Both the position numbers and the translations under genes were made by a program. Positions 38,061 to 51,389 of a stretch of DNA of 64,000 nt are shown in pieces. Position 1 is the stretch's first letter; each line of letters starts with the position of its first letter. This DNA is from Zerene cesonia (Eukaryota; Arthropoda; Insecta; Lepidoptera; Pieridae): assembly GCF_012273895.1 (NCBI RefSeq), contig NC_052111.1:4340001-4404000 (forward strand). Reading direction: 5' to 3'. The notes beneath the pieces are model-generated. The model was not told the origin of the DNA, did not search any database, and worked only from the letters and a program-made list of their open reading frames with translations.

Positions 38061-41000
38061 TATTTTGCAATAATTGCAAATAATAAATAAATATAAATGA
38101 GAGTCAAATTAACTATTTAAGAACCTGCATTGATTTTCCTCAATTTTGTAACGAATTTAGTCGAAACCCATATCTCATGATTGTAAAAACAAACACGTGT
38201 TCCCATAAATCCGTAAGGTTTCATCCTCACGCACGACTATGGATTCATATTATTTCCACATTACAGCTTGTAACGTGAATCGAATCCAGACGCAATGTCA
38301 CGATCAAGACTAATCTGACCATGACTTTTCCTGCACGTGATTACAGAACACACGAAACAGTATTTAGATATCCAGACACGTTTTCATAATCGAATTATGA
38401 AAGTCTTAACAAATTTTTGTGGCGCTTACAGTCACAATTTATATGCTAAATTATAATGTACAGCTGTTTAAAAAGCGGAGACTGCAGATTTGGAAATATT
38501 GGCTCAGAATGTTTGATTTTTTTAACAATAACAACAGATCAATTTTCATAATCTGTCCCTGTGACTCTATAATTAAAGTTAAAAGTTAATAAGTTTGGTA
38601 ACACAACCCAATTCACAATGGTAGGTACAGCGTAATTGATTATAAATTTTAATTTTCTGTATTATGTAATTGACCTCAATTTATATTATATAAACTATTA
38701 ATAGGTGTCGATTAAAATAAAAAATGTTCTTTCTTAAATCTAATCTCTAGAGATTTTTCCTAGCCATTTAATTATAAAGTTTATGATCCCAATCAATTCG
38801 CATTAAAACAAGCAATTAAAATTATATAAAAATGCAGATAATTAATTATGCCAGCCAGTTTAGCATTAATTTTCGTAAATGCTTCTGACAATAAGACATA
38901 TCATATGATTAGGAGACTTTGATAGTCATAATGTTGTGATTACCGCACAATCCGTTAGGTTAAATACTTTTTAATTTAAATTCTTAGTGATTAATATGAA
39001 TAAATTATTTCAATACGACCTTTGAAATGATTAAACATATATAAGAAAATATCTTGTAATAGATGCTATTTTGTGACGGTTTTGTGTAAATAAGTTTATT
39101 TCATTATGTTGAAATTATTATTGAGAACTAGTCTCAATACAAGATTTCTTCGCGTTTTCTTATTCTTTATACATAGTTTTCTATATGTATTAAGATTTAA
39201 GACTATTCAATTATTTATGATTAAATGAATGCAGTAAAAATGTGCCATCAGCGTGAGTCATGCCTCACTACATATTGATTGGCACACAAAATACATCAAT
39301 GACAACATACAGAGTCCGACTGTGAGTCTGGTTATTGTTCTGTGCTATATAGAGCATGCTTATCATACACACCATAACCATGTTGTTGCAAAATCAACCT
39401 GACGTTTCAATATATTCTCCTTATCGTAACATGTAACTCTCCAATTCAATATTGTAATAAATTTAAAATAGCATGTAGAAATTTGAAAACCTTTATACAA
39501 ATGGTTAACATTTTCCGTAAGTGGCTGTATAATAATGTAGTTAAACACATTACGGCGTAAACGAGTTTAAAAAGCATATGGATTATGCAATTTGTATATT
39601 TTATTTTCATTTCTATCGGTTAATGATCAGTATTGCTTATCTAGTATCAACTTAATGTTCTTGTTATGCAAGAGATATCATTAATTAATATTCGAGAAGA
39701 GTCGTGAAGGAAATGTTTTTGGTTTTATGTCAGTTTCCCCTTTTCCATCTTTGATTTATTCAAATTCAATACTTCCAATACAGAAAACAAGCCCTAGCTA
39801 CAACGGATGTTTATTAATTTCATTCGTTTTAACATGGATGAATTTAAATTATAATAACCAACGATTGTTTAGTTTCGTCGTTTTGTTGTGCTTCGTGTTT
39901 TTATTCACCTCGCATAGGAACACTAATAATACGTTTACTGACTCTGAGCGTGATCTTTTTTTTCATCTATTCTTAGGTATACCTTATAATTAAACGTTTG
40001 TAAGTGCAACTTACTCTCAGGCTAATGTTATGTTATGGCTAAATTACATTTGAATTACAAGTTAATGATAGTATAATTATGCTGTGCTAAGTATAAATGT
40101 GATGAAATTATCTTATTGAATCATATGATATATTTATCTATCTTGTAAAGAGAAAAGGTTTGAAATGTTGTTTGCATTGAATAGGCTCCGAAACTACTGG
40201 ACCGATATTTAACATCATTTAATAATAATGAAGCTACATCTTTATTCATCATTGAGTATCAATTTGATGTTAAGGTTGTGCTTTTCTTAGTTCTATTAAT
40301 ACATATATTTCATATGGTATATTACTTAGCGATTCTTCTATAACAACATGAAATATTCATTACAATTTCTAAAACCAATAACCCTAATGTACCTTTAAGC
40401 TGATGTGTAAAATACGTTGATCAAATAAATAGTGGTTCACATACTTATCCAAAAGTGAAAAAAACTTTGAAAACGATCCATTAGTTCTTGAGATAGACGC
40501 ATTCAAACAAAAAAACGCTTTAGCTTTATATTATTTCTTTAGATTTCTGATAAAATAGCTTAATGAGTCTCAAGCAATCAGGTTGGCGAGGCTCTATCGC
40601 TATTTAAGCAAATAGCGACAGAATTTGCATACATTTTAGAACGAACTAGTTTCTAACAATAAGGTTATAGGTCATTTCCGTGAATTAGAAACCGTGACAA
40701 ACGGAGACTTGCTTCGACGTTGACCCATTGTCACTCCCTACCGCTTCTATTTACACAGCATAAATATAAATAAGTTATGAGATTCTTCATTTTACTTATT
40801 ACGTTTCTACCTAATGTTAATGGATACTTAAGATGCCCGTTTATCACGTAATATCAAATAAAAGGTGTCATCTGTGTGTGTATAATATTATTATGGTACG
40901 GTATAATTATTAGAATGTGGTTATGTCTTTTCAGGCTATCTAAATAAACCTAATCCAATTCCTATCATGTGTGTAGTTAGGTATAAGATTGTTGGACTCT

Positions 41001-42369
41001 GTTTTACAAATACAAAAAGCTGAGTTTTACATCGATCGTATGATTTATTTTGAATAATAATATAGTATTACTATGCCGGGAAACGGTAAACCTACCAGGG
41101 AAACCAGACGGAATGCTAGTATTTAAAAACAGCTACAATTGCTTATCTAAATGGGAAAGGTCTAGATTCTTTTATTAGTTACGAAAGTTCAGCTTGCAAA
41201 CTCGTGTGCAAAATTTCATCATAAATTTCATCACGAGTCGGAATATTCTTCAACTCTTTTATATAATGTTACAATAACAATTAAAATTTGTGTTAATAGC
41301 AATGGTTTCGGCTAATTTCTTCGAAAGGATTATGCAAATAAATATTTTCTAGTTGAGTTGAGTGAAATCCTCGATTGGCTTAGAGCAACGAGGTCGATCT
41401 TGCAATTGTATAGACGCATCGTTCGCTCTGATTGACAACTGCCGTGACGTATCGATGCTGGGCCATTTCACGCGACCGCAACCAATGAACAAATTAAAAC
41501 AGTCTTTACCGCATTAAATACGAAGCGATTTAGAATGTTTCTGTTAAACTCGTCGTTTTGTGAAAATTCAATGCACATGAGTGATGTCGCACTTGGACAA
41601 TTAGATGCGGAAGAGACAAGCGAACGATCATGCTAACCGTCACTCGGTTTTCTTCCGTTGTGCTTTTTATATGAGCTCTCATCTATAGATTATGTTAAAC
41701 CGTAAATGTCGGTAAAGATTCATCGTAAAAATTTTGTATATATTAACATTTTAATATCCTCTTTGTTTCCATAATATTTACTTTAGAATTTACCTACCTG
41801 GTACCTATTCCTGAGTGAAGATAGATAATATTCCAATCAAATGAAATTAAAATTATACCAGTTTTTATTATTATCATGTATGCAATTTACCTATATGGTG
41901 GTTCAGTGTGTCATTCAGTTGAACAATACTGGGAGTCTAGTTAAGAAAATCATGATGGGAAAATAGCAAAACAATAACTTCGAAGCAAAGAATACTCCCT
42001 CGTCTGTATGACGAAGGTAAAAAAATTTAACCGTACCTACGAGTACATGCGATTGTATTAGTTCTTGGATGATAATGATCTTTTAATAGTGAGCGTGAGA
42101 CATTCATACATCAGTCATGTCAAACAAAATGAACAGTGATTTAACCTAATGTTTTCTTTGAGGTAGGCTGTGGGGATATAAATATAAGACTATTTACTAT
42201 ATTTTTTTATGCATAAAATGTTAAAAACAAATTTGTTGTTATTATGAACATATTATGCCAATGTTTACTTTATGCTTTCCACACTTGCTATTAAATTGAA
42301 ATTTAAAAAATATGAACGTATATATTACATACTAATTAATTTTACAACTTTCAGGTTTTTTATTATTAT
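38061..42369. other. AT-rich non-coding DNA
   Basis: No exon is supported. Weak family B fragments are visible around 40150-40210 and 40480-40540. The stretch 41380-41640 is less AT-rich and free of recognisable repeats, so it is a possible regulatory segment, but without direct evidence. Confidence 0.35.
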
Positions 42370-42575
42370 ATAAAGTTTGTTTGCTTGTATGAACGCACTA
42401 ATCTCATGAGATAGTTCCTAAACTATTGGACCTATTTGGAGAATGTCTTTGAATATGGCACAGAAAAAGTTTATGATCCGGGAAAGGACAAAGGATACTT
42501 TTAACCCTTAAAATCTAACATGTGGGGAGAATCCATCCAAAACCGGGCAATCATGCTGGCGGAAAGCTAGTATAT
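42370..42575 (-). repeat. Dispersed repeat, degraded family B copy
   Basis: It contains TATAAAGTTTGTTTGCTTG, ATGAACGCACTAATCTCA and AACTATTGGACCTATTTG in the same order as the 33.6-kb copy, and ends near GCTGGCGGAAAGCTAGTATA. A further fragment with CGAGGTTCTCGAGGAAGGTTA and GGCTCGGGCAGAAAGCTGGT lies at about 43330-43495. Confidence 0.5.
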
Positions 42576-42959
42576 AGATTAAACTCATCATTAACACATT
42601 GTACACTGCATATTAAAGACATTTATTAATACAAATTTAAAATACCAAATGCGGGGAAGATGCATAATAAGGTGAAGACTTAATTGCCAATTAAAATTAA
42701 ACTGTTAAGTAACACATTATATATTACCGCGCCATTTAGCTATATTATTATCTCAAACGTTTTTATGAATTGTTTGTTTCTGTTGCGTCTTTTATGTTTA
42801 TAAAATATTAAAGTTAGTCTATAAAATATCTGTCTAGCGACATAATGCATTCAATAGTTACCGTTATCAAAAAATCTATATTTGTCATTTTATATACCCA
42901 TTTCAGAATAGAATTTTAATTGAAGAAAATTAAGAAAATCAGCAGGAAATAATAGCTTG

Positions 42960-43190
42960 CTATTGTGTTTCGTACGGTAGGTGGGGGAGCCGGAGGCCTA
43001 TTTCCTTCTCCTCGGCCTTCCCGGTCCATTCCTTCTTTCCATCCGTCATCAATCCTTTCCTTATCCCTTATCCCTTAAAAGCGCTCAGAGGTCTGAGCCT
43101 CTACGAATGTTCATGGGCGGCGGTGATCGTTTACCATCAGGCGAACCACCAGTTACACCAGTGCCCACTATGACAGAAAAAAAAAAATAG
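42960..43190 (+). repeat. Dispersed repeat, family C, with A-rich tail
   Basis: It starts at GTGTTTCGTACGGTAGGTGG and runs through a pyrimidine-rich middle (CTTTCCTTATCCCTTATCCC). It continues with GAATGTTCATGGGCGGCGGT and GATCGTTTACCATCAGGCGA, and ends in TATGACAG plus an A-run at 43179-43188. The CCATCAGGCGA and A-tail end is characteristic of a common lepidopteran retroelement 3' end. The open frame 42981-43190 is inside it. Other copies: 23834-24035 (minus) and 52361-52560. Confidence 0.65.
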
Positions 43191-43495
43191 TAGGAGAATG
43201 ATTATTACTAAGTTTATTATTATGCAATGCAATGAAAGTGTATGAAAGTAAATCTTTTCTTTCTAGTTTAAAACATTGAATCACTAAATATGAAACAACA
43301 GCATATTTTGTTATATTTAAGGTAAAAATATGGAATCTAGATGGAGTCTGTTCGATAAATTCATAACTACTGCACCGATTTTAATTCTGTTTTCACCAAT
43401 GGATAGCGAGGTTCTCGAGGAAGGTTAGTATAGCTATAATTTGTAAAATTTTAGACAACAAGAGCGAAGGCTCGGGCAGAAAGCTGGTAGAATAT

Positions 43496-44400
43496 AAAAA
43501 TAAGATAGGTACCTTCTTGAATGATTGCAACAATCTTTATCATAACCTTTCAAACATTTTAGTAAAACGATTAAAGATTCAGAGGAAAAAAAATCAAATA
43601 AAGATAATGCAAAAATTTTATTATTTTGGTTCTACCTGATTATGACTCATGGCCATGAGAGCCAAAAGTCACGACTCTTACCTACCTACCTAGGTATTTC
43701 AAGGATATTCTGCTGTTTGAAAATTTTAATAGTTTTTATTACATACACTGTAATATAGTCTATATGCTTATATGCTTAAGGTTTGATAGTCGCAGATTAC
43801 GTACGTTATTGAAAACACATAAATCGAAGAATAAATTAATAAAATCCATCATCCAAAAGGAAATAAAAAAAATAAATCAGCCTTATCTAAATATCAAGAT
43901 CAAAATGAGATATTTTGCAATGAGGTTTAAAGTGGTATGTTTTGGCATACCTACGTAAGCCAAGAATTTTTTTTTTTGTTTTTATCTTATAATCTTTCTT
44001 GAATACTAAACCTTGAGGGAGCAAGTTACTCGCGTACTTTTATAGGTACTATTTATTGTTTGCTGACGCTCTGGCTGAAGTACTTAGTTTCTGAACTAAT
44101 TATGGTTTATAGTACGTTTATATTCTATAAAAAGATTAATGAAAATTTATTTAGTTATAAAATCATTTAACTGTAATATATATTTATAATTAAAATACGA
44201 GGAAAACAATACACGAGTACTAGTAATAAATACAAAATAATTGTATTACGCATTTGTTGCCGGGTAGGACGATCCATATTTCATGAATGTAAACAAAAAC
44301 TCACCCACGGAAGTAGTATGATATGGATGGCCAATATACACTAATTGCTTTAATAAACACACGGAAGTCACAAATCCACAATAGTTTTTGTCGTATCGGA
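43496..44400. other. AT-rich non-coding DNA
   Basis: No exon or RNA gene is seen; the frame at 43764-43958 is lysine/isoleucine-rich chance sequence. Confidence 0.35.
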
Positions 44401-44540
44401 TTAAAGTTCTAAGTTACCGGCATTTTCGTTCGCGGAGTACGAAGCGAGCGCGCGGCGGCACGGTCACAGACATGTGAAATCAGCTGTGGCTGTGGCTAAC
44501 GGGACCTCGCCCCTCCCGCGCACTGCCGCATAGCAGATAA
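44401..44540 (-). promoter_or_regulatory. GC-rich CpG island, candidate promoter and 5' exon of the myosin gene
   Basis: This is a sharp GC and CpG-rich island in AT-rich DNA, with CGAAGCGAGCGCGCGGCGGC and CCTCGCCCCTCCCGCGCAC. On the minus strand an ATG at 44473 opens 18 codons beginning MSVTVPPRARFVL and ending with two bases CG before GTAACT (44417). Joined to the acceptor at 30804, it stays in frame with the myosin reading (R-FHQCEPN-MRSEM). This phase match has a one-in-three chance of being accidental. It would imply a 13.6-kb first intron. It could equally be an untranslated exon or another gene's promoter. Confidence 0.3.
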
Positions 44541-45000
44541 GATAATAATTATTCTATTTATTTACGGATAAATCTATATCACACTTTTCACGTATGTAAC
44601 GTGGGAATTGAAGCCAGATCGAATACCTGTAGTTCGTATACGTTTGTTGGTCTGTAAAATTAGCTAGATTCTCATCTACCCACAAGTAAATATGTACTTC
44701 TACTCGACGTTCCCAAAAGCGAGAGAGGTTCTCAATTCAATTGTATTGTTTATTTTTTTGATCTTGCTACTCATTCTTGCAATCTTTTTTTTTTTTTGAT
44801 AGGACATTGTTATCATTTGGTTGTATTTGAGATTCTGGAGTGTTACCACTGGACGTTGGTAATTTTTTTGTAGAAAAGAATTATTGTTTATTGAAATGAC
44901 GGTGGGTATTTCAGGTACCTATGTTTAGACTATTTTGTATTTTTATTTTTTGTTTTCTATTCCATTACATATTGTAAACAAACAAAAATATTAAAAGCTA

Positions 45001-46000
45001 NNNNNNNNNNNNNNNNNNNNNNNNNNNNNNNNNNNNNNNNNNNNNNNNNNNNNNNNNNNNNNNNNNNNNNNNNNNNNNNNNNNNNNNNNNNNNNNNNNNN
45101 NNNNNNNNNNNNNNNNNNNNNNNNNNNNNNNNNNNNNNNNNNNNNNNNNNNNNNNNNNNNNNNNNNNNNNNNNNNNNNNNNNNNNNNNNNNNNNNNNNNN
45201 NNNNNNNNNNNNNNNNNNNNNNNNNNNNNNNNNNNNNNNNNNNNNNNNNNNNNNNNNNNNNNNNNNNNNNNNNNNNNNNNNNNNNNNNNNNNNNNNNNNN
45301 NNNNNNNNNNNNNNNNNNNNNNNNNNNNNNNNNNNNNNNNNNNNNNNNNNNNNNNNNNNNNNNNNNNNNNNNNNNNNNNNNNNNNNNNNNNNNNNNNNNN
45401 NNNNNNNNNNNNNNNNNNNNNNNNNNNNNNNNNNNNNNNNNNNNNNNNNNNNNNNNNNNNNNNNNNNNNNNNNNNNNNNNNNNNNNNNNNNNNNNNNNNN
45501 NNNNNNNNNNNNNNNNNNNNNNNNNNNNNNNNNNNNNNNNNNNNNNNNNNNNNNNNNNNNNNNNNNNNNNNNNNNNNNNNNNNNNNNNNNNNNNNNNNNN
45601 NNNNNNNNNNNNNNNNNNNNNNNNNNNNNNNNNNNNNNNNNNNNNNNNNNNNNNNNNNNNNNNNNNNNNNNNNNNNNNNNNNNNNNNNNNNNNNNNNNNN
45701 NNNNNNNNNNNNNNNNNNNNNNNNNNNNNNNNNNNNNNNNNNNNNNNNNNNNNNNNNNNNNNNNNNNNNNNNNNNNNNNNNNNNNNNNNNNNNNNNNNNN
45801 NNNNNNNNNNNNNNNNNNNNNNNNNNNNNNNNNNNNNNNNNNNNNNNNNNNNNNNNNNNNNNNNNNNNNNNNNNNNNNNNNNNNNNNNNNNNNNNNNNNN
45901 NNNNNNNNNNNNNNNNNNNNNNNNNNNNNNNNNNNNNNNNNNNNNNNNNNNNNNNNNNNNNNNNNNNNNNNNNNNNNNNNNNNNNNNNNNNNNNNNNNNN
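45001..46000. other. Assembly gap, 1000 N
   Basis: Exactly 1000 N. The flanks show no overlap longer than two bases, so here the gap may be real, but its round length is a placeholder. Confidence 0.95.
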
Positions 46001-48382
46001 TATGTACCTACTAAAAAATATAATTTGGTATACTGATGATTGAGTTTAGAATATAAATATGTATCTACTTTAAATCTTTTTTTTGTAAAAAAATTTAATC
46101 TACAAAATATTTTATACTAATTCTTTTATAAATTGTTATAACAATGAGTAGAGTACATTTTTGAGTGAATATGTCTCAAGAAGTGACTTACTCATGACTT
46201 CAATTACTTGTGTACTCTTCTCATGGCGAACTTAAAAATTTATTGCGACAGGGAGAAAACTTTCAACAAAGGATGCATGCAGATATACGTGCCCCGCATA
46301 ATGCACTTCAAAATACATTTACAAAGTAAACGAGTTACTTTTCCTTTTATATCGGAAACATTGAAAAGTTTCTTAAATAAATCTAAATTCTACGTTTTCT
46401 CAATCAAATTCATTTTCCAATATTACATTCCACAATTTACATTCCAAAGTGTGCGTCCATAATACACTGTATTCCAATTTTATTAATAACCTTTTATAGC
46501 TCCAAAATCTACATACGCTTGTATTTGACAAATGTATTTTATTGGAACTCGTCTCAAGACTTTCAAAAACGAACTCGATACAAATAAATGGTCCGGTTAA
46601 CTTTGTTTCATTTTGCACTAACTTTGCAACGTCGAAGCTATTTGTTTAAAAACATTCTTGCTCTTAAATTTTTGTATATCTTATTACGTACGATTATAAA
46701 TACGTCGATTATATGTAGGTACCTATATCGGATTTCAGATATTGAAAACAATAAAAAAATACAATACAATGTATTACGTACAAATTTTAAATAATTAATA
46801 TTAAATGTCAAATATTTATTTCACGTACAAAATACATTTCAATTTTGTCGATTTATTTTTTTTTCTTTACCTAATTTACTTAATATCAAAAAAGCACCTT
46901 ATTTTTCAATCGATAATTCTCACATCACAATATCTGTCTTTTAATTTTTTTTTATTTGTAAATAATTTTGTAAGTAACCTGTCTGTTGTTAAAAGACTTA
47001 ACTTTAACAATTTTCAAGGGTTTTTATGTTAGTTATATCAATAATAGATAAAACGTTTTCATTTATTAAACGAATATTAAATCAGCTAATAACTTTCATA
47101 AAACAATAGAGAAATGAAAAAAAGATGAATAAAGTTTTACCGAAAGCAGATAGTGGGTATGATGCCCGAGTTATGCAACAACAAAATTATACAATTATAA
47201 TATGCTTTTTAGCATTGCAAATCAGTTTCTCATAAAGTAACATAAATTTAAAGTATTTTATATGTAAATAATTATAAAAATAATTCTGAAACGGTGTGCG
47301 AACATTATCGCCTAATTATTAATTAATTAACACTTGATTTTTCGGTTTGTTGTCGTGATTCAATATAATCATTGAATTCCACTCGTTTCGGTATATACAC
47401 GAGGTCTATTTATTATTGATTAAGTATGTATTAATATTATAAATTGATTTTTAGGTAAAAAATTAGGTGACTATTTAGTTTTTAAGTGTTATTCCTTCTC
47501 GTGTAAATTTACAATTGACAATTGTGTACAATATCAGTTGGGTCCATAAAGAGGAGTCCATAAAGAAACGGTCCCCAATAGAGCGCAGTAATGCACATTC
47601 TACATTTGTTGGCCAACAACTGATGATATCAATGTTGCTGGAACTAATAAATGACGACGTTCCTACGGCGAGAACATTTCAATGTTCAGCTTACGTTTTC
47701 AACAACTTGATGTTGATTCAACTTAGAGAAATAAAAAAAAAAGAAATAATAAAATAAAATAAAAAAAGAAATGTTTACTATGCATTTGGGGCTTTTGGTA
47801 AATAACGAACTCTTGGTTATGGATATATGGGTGTATCAATTTCATAATGCAATAATACACTTCGAACACAAGTTTAATTACTCCTGTGTTATAATTTTAG
47901 CAATTATGATTATCGGTGTGTTTTTATAAAACGAACTGTAAATTTAATATACTAAAATATGCATATATAGTATGTATGTTTGTATGGTAGGCATCTTTTG
48001 CCATCTTGAAATTTCCAGTAGAAATAAACAGCTAAGCAGTATGTAATTGAACATCTACAATTTTGTTTTTTACATGACATTACATGAATCAGTTTTCGTT
48101 TTTAGAGAAACTCAAATATTCTTACTAAAAGAGAGATACCTCCCCCAACCCCTCCTCGGCGAAGTTGGTATCCTTTTTCATAAGAAAGAATTATTTTATT
48201 AAAATCCTTTTCTTATAAGCGTCATATAGGTACACTCAGTGATTGCAAAGTTAAAGTGTTTAAATTAATCGATACATATTTTATTTGTTTTATGACATAG
48301 AATCTTTGTTGACTTCTTAGCTACATAAATAACGTAATTAAAATAACTTTTGCCTACAAACATTTATTCTTCAACGTAAATT
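46001..48382. other. AT-rich non-coding DNA
   Basis: Open frames on both strands (46208-46462, 46400-46618, 46805-47032 and others) are Phe/Ile/Lys/Asn-rich and overlap each other, as expected by chance in AT-rich DNA. No gene is supported up to the last exon of the Cys-rich locus at 48383. Confidence 0.4.
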
Positions 48383-49338
48383 TTAGCAAAGTTTCATCAC
48401 TAAAACTGGTAAGCTCGCCGCAGCTTCCTTCTCGTTATCTGCTATTGCCCCTCCAGCTTTCGAAGTAGAACAACCTGGCAATATTATGACATAAGTGTAA
48501 GGAGTTTTATTTTTTCGCCTGTATTGTAAGCACCAGGTGTATTTGAACCACCACCGCCACCCGTTAGCGGATTGCGCCCAGGTTGAATGCCCGGTGGTGC
48601 CTCAAAACAGTCAGCTTTGCAAGGAGCATCCCAAACACACGGCGGTGGTGGCTTCCAATGTACACAACCTGGTCGATTACAAACTTCTTTGGGGGCTTTT
48701 GTTTGTGGTTTTCGAGGACGACCACCGGGTCCTATTACGACATCATCCGAAACCACTTCTTTATCGTTAAATCTATCAAGGATACTTGCTAATGTTTTTT
48801 CATCAAAAACGAAAAGGGGAGGTACGCTATCAGGTTGATTTGTTGCGTTACAGCAGCATTTATCTTTATTGCTACTAGGATTTTCTTTTGTTTGAGAAAT
48901 ATTTGATATTGGTGGACACTTACAGCATTTATTTCCCTTTTCAGTTTGAGCTTCAGGCAGTATTCCTTTTAACTCACACACTATGAACCTCTTCCCTCCA
49001 CCAGATGGTCCACTGTTATCTGCCGATGCCCCCGAGCCACCACCTTGAGCTCGATAATGTGCTGCTAGCGGAGCAGGATCTGCAAGTCCCCGTGCCCGCG
49101 CTAGTTGGCTTGGAGCACATAAGGGATCAGGCAGAACCAGACACGCTGGTTCTCCTCCGCATCCAGTTCGCCTACAATCGTGTTGCAAGCCATTACGTTT
49201 GATGCAGTGGCAACTGTAATACATTATTCCACCACGAAGCTCACGACTTTTCGTTCTTTTGAGTTGATTCTCTTTCTCATTCTTTTTTTCCGCGCCGCCC
49301 TCCTCCGCTTGAGGATCTGCATTGTTAGATCTGCCTTT
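48383..49338 (-). CDS. Cys-rich and Gly-rich protein, second part of the RNGLQ-module locus
   Basis: A large exon 49338-48534 (acceptor TTTACAG at 49339) encodes a charged start (KGRSNNADPQAEEGG), then KSRELRGGI, CHCIKRNGLQHDCRRTGC, a Gly/Ser-rich linker, a cluster CKCPP/CCCNAT, and ends NRPGCVHWKPPPPCVWDAPC plus a Gly-rich tail. It stops in phase 1 at CCTG/GTGCTT. A 59-nt intron leads to a last exon 48474-48383 (GCSTSKAGGAIADNEKEAAA, ending MKLC and TAA). Alternatively the big exon simply runs to the stop at 48484. The start of this reading frame is not in this exon, because the conserved KSRELRGGI lies upstream of the first ATG. It therefore either continues from 49463-50476 or has an unseen first exon. 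I do not recognise the family. Confidence 0.6.
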
Positions 49339-49462
49339 CTGTAAATAAATTATCGATTTTACTATTACGTTTAATGTGTGCCCCCACAGTCCGCCGTGAT
49401 AATGAAATAAAATTACCGATCCCCTCAGCAGTCAGTGAGCTGCACTTTGCGTTAACTAGGAA

Positions 49463-50476
49463 CTACCATTGCGATATTAAGTCGAAGTCACTGAATCGCG
49501 TCACGTATGTCTTCCCAGGAGGCGGGCGGCGCACGCACGGCGGACAGGGCGGCGGGCAAGGCTTCGGACAGCAAGGGCCATCCCTGCATAAATAGCGAAT
49601 CGACCCTTGTTGGAAGAACTGGCAATCTTGAAGACCATTGCGTTTGAATGCTGACCTCGGGAGGCACTGAAGCTGTACACAATGTATTTAATTAAAGATC
49701 ATAATGAATAGTCATTAAGAAATTAAAATAAACTATAGCAGTAAGATGTAAGTATTGCTACTTTGTGTAAACGATACATACTGGAGGCCCGCAGTCTTCA
49801 TATTTGTAGCAAACCATTGGTCCACATGGTGAACACCTGTAAATATAAGGTATTAAGTATTTCACCTTTTCTGAAAATAATTTCACATTTTCTTACATTT
49901 TGAAGTCGGCTTGTTATTTCTTAAGATTAGAGGAGAGTCTTGGCTTTCGTATTTTACAGATTTTTATTGATTTTAATATTTTAAACTTTTATATTCACTT
50001 GTAAATTTAGATAAGAAAAAATATTTATAAAATTTTTAACAATACATGTGCATTTGTCGAAAGACAATAATCTTCTGTCAGTTTCGTCGTTTCTTTTTCG
50101 AATTTTCAATTGCGTTCTAATTTTGAAATGTATGTGCCAATACAGAACGATCAAAAAACGTAAAGGTATACGTCCATTCCCACGGTAATATGATATTTTT
50201 TTCTTTGAATCAATTGCTATATTTTCGCATTCTACAAATGCTATATAGTGGTTCTGCGTGTGGATTTGCACGATGTTTGTGACAAGCTACATTCGCTGGT
50301 CCACAAAGAGGTGCAGGTAGAATTTGGCAAAGAGGAGATGTTTGACAACCACTCCTACGGCAGTCATACTGCAAGCCATTACGACGTAAGCAGTAGCAGT
50401 CTGTGTACAGGATTCCACCTCTTAGTTCACGACTCTTACAACACTTCAGGGGTGCACATGGTTTATTACAACCCAT
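49463..50476 (-). CDS. Cys-rich protein, first part of the RNGLQ-module locus
   Basis: The first exon opens at ATG 50476 (MGCNKPCAPLKCCKSRELRG) and has CYCLRRNGLQYDCRRSGC, closely matching the module at 49.2 kb. Its 3' end is uncertain; the frame stays open to 50210. Exon 49836-49782 encodes CSPCGPMVCYKYEDCGPP and needs two bases from the previous exon. Exon 49672-49463 encodes LQCLPRSAFKRNGLQDCQF, then CPKPCPPPCPPCVRRPPPG, and ends with TGA-free frame to TAG at 49463. It thus carries a third, degenerate RNGLQ copy. If a weak donor (TAC/GTGACG, 49488-49487) is used instead of the stop, the frame continues in phase 0 into the 49338 exon, making one gene with three modules. Predicted secreted-like or structural Cys-rich protein; no signal peptide is seen. 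Confidence 0.6.
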
Positions 50477-51389
50477 AATATTATATCTACTAGAATTTTG
50501 AATTGCAGATTTTTTAAAACGTTAAATTTATTACGCACACGCGGAATTTTGAAAAATTATGCAGAATATGATTAGAATTAAATACAACTCGATAATTTAA
50601 AACTGCTAATCTAGATAGCCATGATACTTATTTTCATTTTTATTTATTACAGACAAAGGTTTAATAATAACTTTTATGTGTGTGGCAATTTCAAATCATT
50701 ATTGATAATGATTTATATATAATCATTATATTGATAACAGTGTTCGTCATTATTATAACGAACTTTACTTTGTAACTATTGCTTTTTCTTTTTGTAAACA
50801 TTGACGGAAAGTACGACTTCTTTACATCTCCAATTTTTCTCGTCGGAATTAATAAATTTAAGTACTATATCAATCTTTAATTAATGCAATATAATCTCTA
50901 TCTGTCTTTCTGTTAGCACTCTATCTATTACTTATGCCTATATCGTTGAACTAATTTAAAATTGCCTTCGAATATAGCTTAAGACCCGAGGAAGGACATA
51001 GGATATTTTTTATTCTGAAAATCCCATAGGAACGGGAGTGTGCTGGTACTCTCGATTGTCAACCTTTTCTATGACTACGCAGTATGTACTCATTATTCTG
51101 TGGTATGACTACGTAGACGAAGCCGCAGGAGAAAATTAGTGTTATATACTACTAACCAGCAATCTCCTATTAGCAATATAGCTATGCATTTTTTTATTGT
51201 AATTTTTCCACTTGTAGCAATAATATCAATTACCGTTTCAACAGCACCTACTCAATAATTTAAAAGATGCATAATGTAATACAACCTTTACTTATAATTT
51301 CATATGAACATATAGAACCTTTTTTGTGAATTTTATTCTTAATTTTTCTCTTTTAAAGAATCTTCTTCCATATTTGAAAATAATTTTAC
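50477..51389. other. Intergenic AT-rich DNA
   Basis: This lies between the minus-strand Cys-rich locus and the plus-strand Mst-like gene, which are divergent. It presumably holds the promoter of the former. No TATA box could be chosen with confidence. A partial repeat with CCCGAGGAAGGACATAGGAT lies at about 50985-51130. Confidence 0.35.
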
